This document shows positions 53,930-64,000 of a stretch of DNA of 64,000 nucleotides, in pieces. Every line of letters starts with the position of its first letter. Position 1 is the stretch's first letter. Source of the DNA: Antilocapra americana (taxonomy: Eukaryota; Chordata; Mammalia; Artiodactyla; Antilocapridae); the NCBI GenBank assembly GCA_007570785.1, contig ML664161.1, positions 1,687,821 through 1,751,820 on the forward strand, written 5' to 3'. Under the pieces are notes generated by a model, which had not been told where the DNA came from, made no database searches, and worked only from the letters and a program-made list of their open reading frames with translations. Made by a program: the position numbers and the translations under genes.

Positions 53930-55345
53930 TAGACAATCTGTGACAGTAGTAAAGAGAGAAATGGAAGAATGAGTTTATTAGAAAGAACTAACAACATATA
54001 GAGACATATTAAAAGTAATGCTATGAAAGGAAGAGCAAACATAAAGAATGGTGATGCCTTTTCCAGATTTGTGGTGTGAAAAGTAGTCTGCTGAGAAACA
54101 TTCTTAAAAAAATTTTTGTGTGTTCTCTTTGAAGTAGAAGGACATTTACATGATAATTTTGTACAATCTTTTAGAAAACCCTGTGAACAAGACAAGTGGG
54201 AACTAAGAGCATTTTGGTTTCTTGGAGGTCATTCACAATGGATTTAATAAAGCTATGAATGTGTGACCTGAAAAAGAATGCATGTGGAGAGATGGGAGAG
54301 TGGAACCTCAGGAATTCAAATGAAAAGGTGTCACAATTGAAGTCAGAGAAGAATACATTACAGAAATATTAGGGAGGAAAAATGCAGAATAACTATTTTG
54401 GAATTTTACTTGTCATTTTTACTAAAATAATATGATTAGTTTCCATTTTCTATCTTTTCTAGAATGTTAAGTATCTAACTTGCATGTTTCATAATTAATT
54501 CAGTCTTCCTTATGTAAAAATAAATACAGCTAGGTCATAAATTTGAAACTAAGCTTCTGAAATGATGAAGTGTCTATTAATCACAATAGAAATAGTCAAA
54601 CTTATTTTTATAGTTTGCCTGTGCTTGAAACTTTTAGCTTTCCTTAAAATGATCATTTTTTCCCTCAGTTTTATTATGAAAAGAAAATAAAATAAATTCA
54701 GATAAAATGTTGATGTCAAATTAGCACATATTTGAAATCTATCAATTTTTGAGCCTAATATTCATAGTACATTAATATTTCACTATAGACTGAAAAAAAT
54801 TCTGTCTTACAAAGCTTAAGGTTAAGCATCTTAGCCATTAGGGCTCAAATTTAGCTGTTGCTATTAATACAGATGAACAAGAACTTTCTGTTGAAATAGG
54901 AAAACATTGACATTAATGAAATAGAAATGCTTGAGAAATATTTGATAAAATTATCTCCTCTACGTGACTGGCTTTATTTTTAATTGCATCTCATCTTCAT
55001 TATACTACAAAAAGTTAATACCACTTTACTTAACAATAATGTGCAGTATTTCTGTAGATCACATGCCAGAAATTTTGGCTGCTTTCCCTGAACTATAATT
55101 AGAATGTTCAAACCCTTCTCAATAAGGAATTAACTTTTAGTTCACTACATTTTAAATTCTTTCAGAGAACATAGGTAATTATGACTTGTAGTAATCTTGG
55201 GTAAATGCATTTTATGGAAATTATGATTGTTATTGAATCAAAATATAATTTAAAGAATATAATATTGTGCATCATAATAAAAATTCATAATCAAGAATAT
55301 ATAGGTTACAAAATTTTCTTTTGTAATTATTGATTTAAGTATGAT
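53930..55345. other. Unassigned AT-rich DNA
   Basis: About 1.4 kb with no recognised repeat or gene. Confidence 0.3.
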
Positions 55346-55355
55346 TATGTTTGTT

Positions 55356-55880
55356 GGAAGGAAAGTTATGACCAACCTAGACAGCATATTAAAAAGCAGA
55401 GACATTACTTTGTCAATCAAGGTCCATCTGGTCAAGGCTATGGTTTTTCCAGTAGTCATGTATGGATGTGAGAGTTGGACTTTGAAGAAAGCCGAGCACT
55501 GAAGAATTGATGCTCTTGAACTGTGGTTTTGGAGAAGACTCTTGAGAGTCCCTTGGACTACAAGGAGATCCATCCAGTCCATCCTAAAGGAGATCAGTCC
55601 TGGGTGTTCATTGGAAGGACTAATGTTGAAGATGAAACTTCAATACCCTGGCCACCTGATGCGAAGAGCTAACTCATTTGAAAAGACCCTGATGCTGGGA
55701 AGGATTGGGGGCAGGAGGAGAAGGGGAAGACAGGATGAGATGGCTGGATGGCATCACCTACTCAATGGACATGGGTTTGGGTGGACTCTGGAGTTGGTGA
55801 TGGACAGGGAAGCCTGGCGTGCTGCAGTTCATGGGGTCGCAAAGAGTCAGACACTGAGTGATTGAACTGTAACTGGACGG
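55356..55880 (+). mobile_element. BovB 3' end with exact 8-bp TSD
   Basis: Plus-strand BovB from 'ggaaggaaagttatgaccaa' (55356) to a decayed tail. TGTTTGTT is repeated at 55348-55355 and 55881-55888. A 107-codon frame (55542-55865) is the ORF2 C-terminus. Its 3' part is very close to that of the copy at 57915. Confidence 0.95.
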
Positions 55881-55888
55881 TGTTTGTT

Positions 55889-56470
55889 ATCTCTCTCTCC
55901 TCTTTATTTTATACCCCCTTGCTCAGCAGGAACTGAATAATGGATGAATAATGCATATCAACTACACTGAGTTTTTGTCTTGAGCCCCCCAATCTATTGT
56001 GATCTTTCCCTATTTTGAACTGCCACAGTGCTTTATGTTAAGTCTCCATTGGCACTATCATATTATTTTAAACAAATTTATGAACTTTCTTTTAGGTATT
56101 AATAGTACATATTTTATGTCAGGGGCTATAATTTATTCCTTTTTCCTTAGCTTACAATATGAGAATTTTTAAGATTAAATTGCTATAAAATACCAATGAA
56201 GAGTAAGAGTAGAATTATTTGGAACCAATGAAAAACAATGAAATGGACTTATACTCTCAGCCATAAAGATAATGCCATATGGTCAATGTAACTAAGATCT
56301 CCTTATTTTAAAGTTTGAATATAAATTAAGATTTAAAATAGTTTAATTTAATTCCCTTAACTAAGCTTCACTGGAAAAAATAAAAAGGATATTTGTAAGT
56401 TAAAAAACAATTTGATTTCTAATGAAAACCCTGGATGGCTCTAGTAAGGACATATATTATGTGGGAAATG
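55889..56470. other. Unassigned
   Basis: About 580 bases of AT-rich DNA with no recognised repeat or gene. Confidence 0.3.
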
Positions 56471-56475
56471 ATTGT

Positions 56476-56696
56476 GCTCATCTAGTGACTCAGGGTAGAG
56501 AATCCGCTTGCCAATACAGGAGATGCAGGAAACTCTGGTTCAATCCCTGGGTCGGGAAAATCTCCTGGAGGAGGAAATGGCAACCCACTCCATTATTCTT
56601 GCATGGAAAATCCTATGGACAGAGGAGCCTGGTGGGCTACAGTCCATGGGGATGAAAACAAGTCAGATGTGACTTAGTGATTAAACACAACAACAA
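56476..56696 (+). mobile_element. Bov-tA SINE
   Basis: Diverged head (56478-56500), 'ggttcaatccctgggtcggg' (56538), body 'cctggaggaggaaatggcaa' (56564) and tail 'gattaaacacaacaacaagc' (56679). Confidence 0.9.
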
Positions 56697-57069
56697 GCTA
56701 TAAATATTAATTTTAATAATATAAAACTTAATTATTTTTAAATTTAAAGGACCAAGGAAAGGGAGTAGTTTAAAATCAAGTAGACTAGAAACATATAAGA
56801 TCTTATTTTTGCTGTAAGAAATTTGAGAACTTAACACCTTACTCTTTTAAAATAAATCATGCATAATTCTGATTTGTGTGTGTGTGTGGGAGACTAGTGA
56901 TAATTAAAAAAATTGTACTTTTTTTAAAACAACATCCTACCTGCCCACCTCTTCCACTTATTTAAATGTTATTTAGTGATTCTTCTTCTCATTTGTGACA
57001 GATTATAGATATTTTATACATCATAATTTGATCTAACTTGATATTTGAAACTAGAAACAAATACCCATG
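56697..57069. other. Unassigned
   Basis: AT-rich, with a short GT run at 56874-56888. No gene or named repeat. Confidence 0.3.
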
Positions 57070-57640
57070 TGGGACTTAATGAAATGGCAGCATAAGTAGC
57101 TTGGCAAAAGTTCTCACCCAGAGATGTATGTATAAACTGGTCAAAATTAGCAAAGACAATTAGTCATAGTCTCTGGAGAATGACTTACAGTACACTGAAA
57201 ATCATGTATTCAATTAGGTCTCTGGAAATTTAGTAATAAGAGTGCAAGGCATTGGCATTCAGGTTGGTGGCTACTGCCACTCCCATTGAGACTCATGGTG
57301 TAGAAAAGTTATCCCAGTGTGCTGAGAAACCAGTGGTAGAGCCTATCTTTCCCAGTTCCACCCTGCAAAAGATCTGTATTAGGTGGATGATAGCAGGCTA
57401 GCAATGGTCCCATTTCCCCACCTCCATTTGCAATTCTCTAGGGAAAGTCTGGCCAGGCAACTGGTAAAGAATATAGTCCCCCAAATTCCCATAGTTCTAT
57501 GTTGGGAAATAGTTTCCTGGTGGGTGATGTATAGCTGGCTGGTAGCACCAGTCTTTCCTCATCTACACAAGTCCTATACCCTAGATTGGCTTTTGTTGGA
57601 ACCCACTGGGAAAGGTAAATTCTACCTTCAACACTTATTT
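57070..57640 (+). mobile_element. Possible L1M 5' UTR
   Basis: 'gtagcttggcaaaagttctc' (57096), 'aactggtcaaaattagcaaa' (57136) and 'agtctctggagaatgactta' (57169) have the style of old L1M/HAL1 5' regions, and the GC content is above that of the flanks. Short open frames on both strands lack family features. Low certainty. Confidence 0.4.
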
Positions 57641-57649
57641 CATGGGCCA

Positions 57650-57790
57650 CCTATTCTGTCCTGTTATTTTTATTTGCATAATACATATGTATATATCTAT
57701 GGCTGATTCATGTTGATGTTAGGCAGAAACCAACACAATACTGTAAAGCAATTATCCTTCAATTAAAAATAAATAAATATAAAATTTTAA
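57650..57790 (+). mobile_element. Ruminant L1 3' end
   Basis: 'ggctgattcatgttgatgtt' (57701), 'gcagaaaccaacacaatact' (57723), 'gtaaagcaattatccttcaa' (57743) and the AAATAAATAAATA tail are the 3' terminus of the young bovine-type L1. Only about 140 bases remain. Confidence 0.85.
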
Positions 57791-57794
57791 AAAA

Positions 57795-58840
57795 TAGGTG
57801 TGGAATATCTTCTCAGGGTGATAAAAATTTTCTTAAATGAATTAATGGCTATAGTTGCATAGCCTTGTGAATATACTAAAAGTCACTGACTTGCACACAC
57901 TTTAAAAGAATATGTTATTTAACTTATATGCAGAGTACATCATGAGAAATGCTGGAATCAAGATTGCCAGGAGAAATATCAGTAATCTCAGATATGCAGA
58001 TGACACCACCCTTGTAGGAGAAAGTGAAGAGGAACTAAAAAGCCTATTCATGAGAGTGAAAGAGGAGAGTGAAAAAGTTGGCTTAAAGCTCAACATTCAG
58101 GAAACTAAGATCATGGCATTTGGTCCCATCACTTCATGGGAAATAGATGGGGAAACAGTGGAAACAGTATCAGACTTTATTTTGGGGGGCTCCTAATTCA
58201 CTGCATATGGTGACTGCAGCCATGGAATTAAAAGACGCTTGCTCCTTGGAAGAGAAATTATGACCAATCTAGACAGCATATTAAAAAGCAGAGACATTAC
58301 TTTGCCAACAGAGGTCCATCTGGTCAAGGTTATGGTTTTTCCAGTAGTCATGTATGGATGTGAGAGTTGGACTATAAAGAAAGCTGAGCAACAAAGAATC
58401 TTTGCTTTTGAACTATGGTGTTTGAGAAGACTCTTGAGAGTCCCTTGGCCTGCAAGGAGATCCAACCAGTCCATCCTAAAGGAAATCAGTTATGGGTGTT
58501 CATTGGAAGGACTAATGTTGAAGATGAAACTTCAGTACCCTGGCCACCTGATGCGAAGAGCTAACTCATTGGAAAAGACCCTGATTCTGGGAAGGATTGG
58601 GGGCAGGAGGAGAAGGGGAAGACAGGATGAGATGGCTGGATGGCATCACCTACTCAATGGACATGGGTTTGGGTGGACTCTGGGAGTTGCTGATGGACAG
58701 GGAGGCCTGGTGTAGTGTGATTCATGGGGTCACAAAGAGTCGAACACAGCTGAGTGACTGAACTGAACTGAACTGATATGGACTTTAACTTAAATGTGAA
58801 GGAAGCTGTTATCAAAGATAAAATTTAAAAACCTCATAAT
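57795..58840 (+). mobile_element. L1M 3' tail split by BovB
   Basis: 57795-57914 ('ttgtgaatatactaaaagtc' at 57865; 'acactttaaaagaat' at 57896) and 58776-58840 ('gaagctgttatcaaagataa' at 58802) together match an L1M 3' terminus. Confidence 0.65.
57915..58775 (+). mobile_element. BovB, 5'-truncated
   Basis: Plus-strand BovB from 'atttaacttatatgcagagt' (57917) to the tail 'gaactgaactgaactg' (58760-58775). ATATG at 57910-57914 and 58776-58780 is a possible duplication. Motif C (YADDTTL) lies near 57987-58010. Two long frames remain: 94 residues (57912-58196), ending at a TAA, and 158 residues (58239-58715) covering the ORF2 C-terminus with the LWCLRRLLRVPWPARRSNQ region. Confidence 0.95.
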
Positions 58841-58849
58841 ATTTAGTGA

Positions 58850-59080
58850 AAAAAACAAGTCACAAGAGCATATATTGTATAACTCCATTTACATGTGTTC
58901 CAGTGTAAGCAAATCTATAGACAGAGAGTAAATTAGATGTTGCCTAAGACTACTGATTGGTAAGAGTTTTCATTTTAAACTGATAAAAATGATCTAAAAT
59001 TGGATATAATGATGGTTGTACAATATACTAATACTAATATACTGTAAATATACTAAATGTCACTGAATATTATACATTAG
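58850..59080 (+). mobile_element. L1M 3' UTR fragment
   Basis: 'catatattgtataactccat' (58869), 'gcaaatctatagacagagag' (58909), 'gatggttgtacaatatacta' (59011) and 'atatactaaatgtcactgaa' (59047) match the L1MA/MB 3' UTR. It is a second L1 copy of the same type as the split one just upstream. Confidence 0.75.
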
Positions 59081-59089
59081 GTTGGCACA

Positions 59090-61970
59090 TATTATTATAT
59101 ATATATTTTCTCTCAAAAATTGTGTTATATAAAATAAAAGAAAGTGCCATCTAATGTAGTGTTTCTGAATGAAATAGAAACTGTTAAATTAGGCAAATTT
59201 CTGAAATATTGAAAGCAATTTTCATTTTCTTGCTAAATTAAAAAATATTTGTATATCTCTAAATTTTCCAGAATACAGTATCATTGTCTTAGATAAATCA
59301 GAAGAGTCATACCCAAATTTTGTATAATTTTAATGGGAAAAATCCTGTATACAAAAATTAAAATATCTATATGATTCTGATTGACATGGTAATGGGAGAA
59401 GAAATGATCCAGGTGGGTCATTATGATTCAGAAATGATAAAAGTTTTCCCCTTACATTTTCATAAGGTTGACTAGAAGGTCCATTGCAAGTGGTTTTGGA
59501 CTTTATCGTAAGTGCAAATTAGCTAAGATAAGTTCATCCCTGTAAGTATATAGCTCTGAAATAGAAAACTGTCACTAGATATGTTTAATTTTCTTCATAG
59601 AAAGAATGATTAAGAAGAGGTTTATCAAAATGCTCTATTGCTTACTTCTTTCCTTAATTTCACTACTTTTGCAGAAAAATCACATGGATGTCCTTCTAGA
59701 AATTAATTACAACTATGATTATTTTATCAAAATCAAGACTGAAAGAATATTTCATGGCTTCAGTACAAATCATAAGAAAATCTTCTGTCAAGTTTTGGGA
59801 TGCTTTCACTATTTTTCTTCCTCACAGTTAAAAACTGAATCCTGTTACTTTTGCTGAAGGCTTAAGGGAGCAAAACTTTTTTTTTTTTTCTTTAACAAAA
59901 ATAAAGGAGAAAGTTCTAGAGGGATCTGGTATTGCTGTTGCCTCTAATAACCATCATTGGCTCTTGAGGCACGTATAAACCCGAGGCTGTAATAAAGTAC
60001 AGGGAACATTTGAAGAATTGGGACCTTAGAGGCATATATATTTTTCTGCCATCTAAAAATTATGTAATTGCTTCTTGAAAGCTGCAAGAATATTTGGATA
60101 CCTAGTTTTTTCCAAAACGATTTTTTTCCACTTCATTTGAATTACTATACTGAAACACGTATCCTATTGCTGACACCTTCCACTTTGTTTTGTAGCAATC
60201 TGTGAACACACTTTACATTTCCTTGCTTTCTCTACGTACAGAATGCATTAGTGTGTGTGTGTGTAATACACAACTTAGAGAATTTGGTCCACATGTCAAC
60301 AGTTAATAATAAAATTAAAGGAAAATAAAATATTCACAGTCAATATTTAATTAAATACTGTAACAAAGACTAAATGTCTTATTATGTACTTTAAAGTATT
60401 AATAGGGTTAAAATAATATTAGTTTTTCAATAAATTTTGTGTGAGAACTCAAATAAAATATTTCTAAAAAAATCCACATAAATATGTGATTTACAATTTG
60501 ACTGGGCTACAAAGAATTCTGAGAGGTAAAATACTCTCTAAGATCACATCTAAACGATAATGGTTGAGATGGGGACAAATCAAGGATAATTTGTGAAAAC
60601 AATTATCCCCAGATGTTCAAAATAGGAGTTCTTAACCTACTTAGATATTAACTGCCAAGAAATGCCTAACAGTGGTACATTTTTCAAGCTGAAAATTAAG
60701 ATATATACTATATATAGATAGGAAATTCTTTTATATAATTAGAGGATGTAGTATTCCATTCATGAAATATACTAAACAAGTAAATAATTTGAAAAACTAA
60801 CTTTAACCATGATTGCTAAAAATTCATGTATACCTACTAGTAAGTTAGTAAATTAATGGCAAAGACTAATTTTTAACGAAAGTAGTGTTTTGAAACTTTG
60901 CCAGCATTTTCAATATGAGTATCATTTACACCTTTAGGAACATAAATATGGCAAAAATAACACTCGGATTTTCTAAATTTTTAATTCTCCAGATAGTAGT
61001 AAGAACAATGTGAAAGAATTATAATGTATTACTATGGTACACTTTTATTTCTTTTCATACCTTACTGGAAAAAAGACACATATTTGACTCAAATAAAAAG
61101 GAAAGAGAAAATAAGCATAATGATTATATCTGCAGTAAGCTGCTTTTCTTTTTAATTTACCTGCAATTATTTTCGTTGTTGAAAAATTCTCTCTTCCACT
61201 ATCTGCTCCTGCACATATTTCTTGAACTCCCAGACATTTTGTTTTTCTTTATTAGCAAAACAACAGCAGGGCAGTTTTTCTGGCTTTCTATATGTTTAGA
61301 TGATACCAAGAATATTCGCATGCTCCTCTTCCAGGCTGACACACAAATTTGTGAATTATTCCATCTTTTGAAATTTATTTTGTAAAAACATTTTTGAGCT
61401 GTATGCTTATGATTTGTATGCATCTCTATATACATACTGATGCTTCAGTTTTACAAATTTAAAAAAATGCAAAGAGGGGAATTTGAGACTGAAAAAATAG
61501 AATAGTGAGTTGATCAGATCTGGGCATGGATACATGAAAGGGTATTTTTGCTTTCTTTTGAAGAGCAAGTAGGATAGTTGTATGAATACTGTATCCCAGA
61601 TCTGCCCCCAAAGCAGCTATATTAATCACTTTTAAAAAAGCAATTTCAATTTAAACTTTTGAAGAAATATTTCCATTTTCCTCTTCCTGACTAACTTTCT
61701 TTCTCTGCAGTTCCAGATTCCATTTGGTTTTCTTCTCCTTCAGTGCTTTTCTACTACAGTTACTTCAGTTGGTTATGAGGGGCTCTGAGCATTTAAGAAA
61801 ATCCAATGCAAGTTTTGGTAAACTCCAGTGGTAGTGAAAGGAAAAGAAATAGATGGCTGACTAAAATGTCTATGCAATATCAAGTTATCAAAAATAAATA
61901 TTGTAGAGTAGTTAATAATAAAGTACATTTATAGTTTATGAAGTATTGTTTAAATGTGGTTTTCAATTAA
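59090..61970. other. Unassigned; no recognised repeats
   Basis: Almost 2.9 kb of AT-rich DNA without any element or gene I can name. Short features are a T run (59879-59889) and a GT run (60252-60265). Open frames here (such as 59606-59857 and 61176-61385) have no domain or neighbour evidence. Confidence 0.35.
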
Positions 61971-61972
61971 TA

Positions 61973-61999
61973 GGGCCTCCCTTGGTGGCTCAGATGGTA
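61973..61999 (+). mobile_element. Bov-tA head stub
   Basis: 'gggcctcccttggtggctca' at 61974-61993 is the first 27 or so bases of a Bov-tA. Nothing of the body follows. Confidence 0.7.
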
Positions 62000-62425
62000 A
62001 CTTTTACAAGGTTAGTTACTAAGAGAATCAGAATTTGTCCAATATCTATCTGAATCTTTATTTTTCAGTCAGCACTTACATTTTCTTTGTGATTTCTTTA
62101 GATATACAACATTAAACAACATATTATAATGCAAACAGAGTCAGTGATAATGATTTCTCCTAATGGACAATCTAACGAAGGTAGTATGGAAATACAACTC
62201 TAATTGTACTCTTGTCTTGGAGATTAGAGGATGTATGTGGGGCTTTTATGTATTGAAGGTCAAGGGGAAAAGGCCAAACCAAGTATATTCTCAAATAAGT
62301 AAAACTGGATTTTATGCTTTTAGGGAGACATTCTCCCAAAGTCTGATCCTTTGACCACTAGTAATCAAGGCCTCCTGCCAAGCCCTCTAGCTGCACCACT
62401 GAATTAGGATTCCCTTCTTACATTT
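62000..62425. other. Unassigned
   Basis: About 425 bases with no recognised repeat or gene. Confidence 0.3.
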
Positions 62426-62427
62426 AC

Positions 62428-62475
62428 CTAATATCTTATGAAAAAGCTGGAAAGAACTTTTCAGCCAACCCAATA
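62428..62475 (-). mobile_element. Mariner MITE, one end
   Basis: The right terminal inverted repeat of a ruminant mariner MITE: 'aaagaacttttcagccaacc' at 62451-62470, ending CAATA. The matching left end is not present, so the copy is half an element. Confidence 0.5.
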
Positions 62476-62814
62476 TCTTCTCCCTCTATTTGTATGAGCA
62501 ATCCACCACAGGTGTTATTTTAAATTTTTGTGAGGCTTATTTAATGCCACAGCCCAGTGAATTTATTTGCATGCTTAATATGGAGAAATTCTCTTTAAAA
62601 AATTAAGGTCTTTAATAATGTGGTTTGAGTATAAGAAGGGGATGTTTGGGGCATGGGCTGTTTTATTTTAAATGTTGTAAATAATACCATTAGATAACTA
62701 CCTATTCTTTATATACAGTTCTGATTAGGAGGGGGAAGTGTATGTCAATTGATATTTTCTTGTTTTATTAAAGTCCCTACTTTTTCATTTGTTGTATTTG
62801 TTTTCTAACTACCT
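62476..62814 (-). mobile_element. Possible 3' LTR of the adjacent ERV
   Basis: On the minus strand it begins TGTTAGGTAGTTAG (ending at 62814), identical over 14 bases to the LTR start at 22832, and a purine-rich tract immediately precedes it, as at a provirus 3' LTR. Beyond that the sequence does not resemble the other LTRs, and no TAACA-type 3' end was found. It may be truncated or replaced. Confidence 0.45.
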
Positions 62815-62973
62815 AACATTCCCCCCTCAAGAGATGGGAGGGCCAATTCTTTGGGAATAAGGACATTGATATCTTTCTGGCTACTTGCTGCTGAACTGGG
62901 ATGGTGAGGGGCATTGGGCCTCTCCCTCTTGCTAGTCTCAGGCCTCACAGCCTTTGTAGCAGTGTCCATCTAA

Positions 62974-63160
62974 GGGTGAGAGATATTTTCCGTGGTCGGC
63001 TGTAGTTTTATATATCCTTGTTGAACTGGCAGTGCATGTTGTAGCTTGTTGACCTAGGCAGAGACAGAACAGGTTAGACAATTGATAATACATGGAACAA
63101 TCATAAGCAGCATCAATATGTTATAACAAGGACTAGTAGGGGTATTAGCCAGCTCTGTAT
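62974..63160 (-). pseudogene. ERV env transmembrane C-terminal remnant
   Basis: Minus-strand translation shows a short hydrophobic run with the class I signature PCIINCL (near 63080-63100), followed by the cytoplasmic tail (for example VNKLQHAL). In intact relatives this part anchors the fusion protein in the membrane. The surface unit and most of the ectodomain are absent, so this is a dead remnant, and I do not attempt to reconnect it. Confidence 0.75.
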
Positions 63161-63299
63161 TTCCATCACCAGGATGGCTCAAATCCCTCCTTTTGGAACC
63201 ACCCATATGATCTTCTTGAAAGCCCTCATTTTAAGAGACTCACCTTCAGTATATAATGGAGTTTCTGGCAACTTAGTCTGTGGAATTAAAGTGGCCACC

Positions 63300-64000
63300 C
63301 ATATTAAGTCATTGTTCTGTAATGCTGCTCTCTTAGCTGCCTGATTGGCTGCTTGGTCCCCTCATGCCACTTCCATGCTCCCTTTTTGGTGTCCTTTACA
63401 GTGTGAGACTGAAACCTCAGCAAGCAGATGGACTGCCTCCAGGAGTCTAAGGATTTGATCACCATATTTGATTGGGGATCCATGGGTGGTCTGGTGGCCT
63501 CATTCTCTCCAAATAGCAGCCTGTGCATACAGCACCAGAAAGGCATACTTGGAGTCAGTGTAAAAGGCTACTCCTTTTCCTTTTCCCAGCTCTAAAGCTC
63601 AAGTCAGGGCTATGAGCTCAGCTAATTGGGTTGAAGTACCTGATGTCAAAGGTTTAGGCTCTATGTTCTCGAAATTGGAGACTACTGCATATCTGGCTCT
63701 TCTTTTCCCATCTAAGACAAAGCTGCTTCCATCAGTGTAACAGATTTCCTCAGGATTGGTCAGAAAATCTTTAGACAATCCCTCTCAGAGTTTTGTCCAG
63801 TGGTCCAAGGTGTCTAGGCAAGAGTGAAAGGGGAGAGAGCCCTTGGTGGTAGGCAGGAGGGTGGCTGGGTTAAGAACCTCACAAGGGGATATAGTCAGGC
63901 CTGGATTTTCCATCAGCACTTCTTGATATCTGAGGATCCTTTGAGCAGACATCCATAAATGACCTCTCCCATTCAGGAGTTGTTTCATTTGGTGACTGGT
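63300..64000 (-). pseudogene. ERV pol remnant: RT connection and RNase H
   Basis: Minus-strand frames show the pol connection segment (LNPATLLP at about 63851-63874) and then RNase H, with YTDSKYAF (63539-63568, catalytic aspartate present) and HCKGHQKG (63385-63410, the conserved histidine region). In intact relatives RNase H removes template RNA during reverse transcription. Breaks are visible: an in-frame TGA at about 63600, and the reading frame shifts, so the segment is split among short frames (63785-63988 and 63304-63546 are open in different frames). Integrase does not follow; sequence jumps to env. Confidence 0.85.

Larger units (their letters stand above)
62815..64000 (-). mobile_element. 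Class I ERV, 3' part with pol-env deletion; runs off the window
   Basis: Minus-strand endogenous retrovirus. From the window end leftward it holds the RT connection, RNase H, the C-terminal tail of env transmembrane protein and a polypurine tract (CTCTTGAGGGGGGAA, about 62815-62831) next to the LTR start. The order is that of a gammaretrovirus-like provirus, but the integrase and nearly all of env are missing. Its 5' part lies beyond position 64000. Confidence 0.85.

Noticed and set aside
58239..58715. 158-residue open frame
   Set aside because: It is the C-terminal part of a truncated BovB ORF2, not a host gene.
59080..59100. 'taggttggcaca' as a mariner (MADE1-like) end
   Set aside because: Only about a dozen bases match and no partner inverted repeat follows.
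61690..61725. Pyrimidine tract followed by CAG as a splice acceptor
   Set aside because: No coding frame follows and no donor site or exon partner is visible; such strings are common by chance.

Overview
The window is mammalian nuclear DNA from a ruminant, almost certainly a bovid. The evidence is the repeat content: about ten BovB (RTE-type) LINE insertions, about twenty tRNA-Glu-derived Bov-tA SINEs, four Bov-A2 SINEs, several CHR-type cetartiodactyl SINEs, an L1 3' end of the bovine type, and ruminant endogenous-retrovirus LTRs. The DNA is AT-rich. I find no host protein-coding exon, rRNA, tRNA gene, CRISPR array or bacterial feature. Every longer open frame I examined lies in a transposon, on the antisense strand of one, or in simple sequence. 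The window reads as a gene desert or a large intron built up from layered insertions.

Layout. 1-5.3 kb: a Bov-tA/Bov-A2 pair, a 1.8-kb degenerate block that may be old L1 5' UTR, BovB pieces, a MER5A relic, an old L1 3' UTR and an L1 ORF2 scrap. 5.3-10.9 kb: mostly AT-rich unassigned DNA with SINEs, and a MER20 > Bov-tA > Bov-A2 nest at 8.2-8.7 kb. 10.9-13.6 kb: a nearly full-length Tigger1 DNA transposon with a degraded transposase gene, split by a Bov-tA dimer. 13.7-24 kb: LTR-rich, including three copies of one LTR family in mixed orientation, an ERVK-like LTR with a duplicated 3' segment, old LTR relics, L1 and a CHR SINE. 24.6-27.4 kb: a BovB inserted in reverse orientation into an older BovB, plus Bov-tA and Bov-A2. 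27.9-33.4 kb: the longest nearly repeat-free part, with one BovB. 33.4-37 kb: MIRs, an old LTR and an MLT1. 38.0-40.5 kb: the most complete BovB, with the reverse transcriptase (RT) and the end of the endonuclease. 42-47.7 kb: BovB, SINEs, an L1 5' end interrupted by an LTR and a CHR SINE, and a MER8-like palindrome. 49-59 kb: Bov-A2, a MIR, a hAT relic, a nested L1/BovB/CHR block and two closely related BovB copies. 59-62.4 kb: unassigned. 62.8-64 kb: the 3' part of a class I ERV on the minus strand, with pol joined to the end of env by deletion; it runs off the window edge.

Nothing here works together as a pathway or operon. The useful information is chronological. Nesting gives an order of activity: MIR, old L1, MER5, MER20, Tigger and MLT1 first; then CHR and older BovB; then Bov-tA; then Bov-A2 and the younger LTRs. 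Several insertions have readable target-site duplications (TSDs), which fix their boundaries to the base. Family names were assigned from memory of consensus sequences without a database search, so subfamily labels are tentative.
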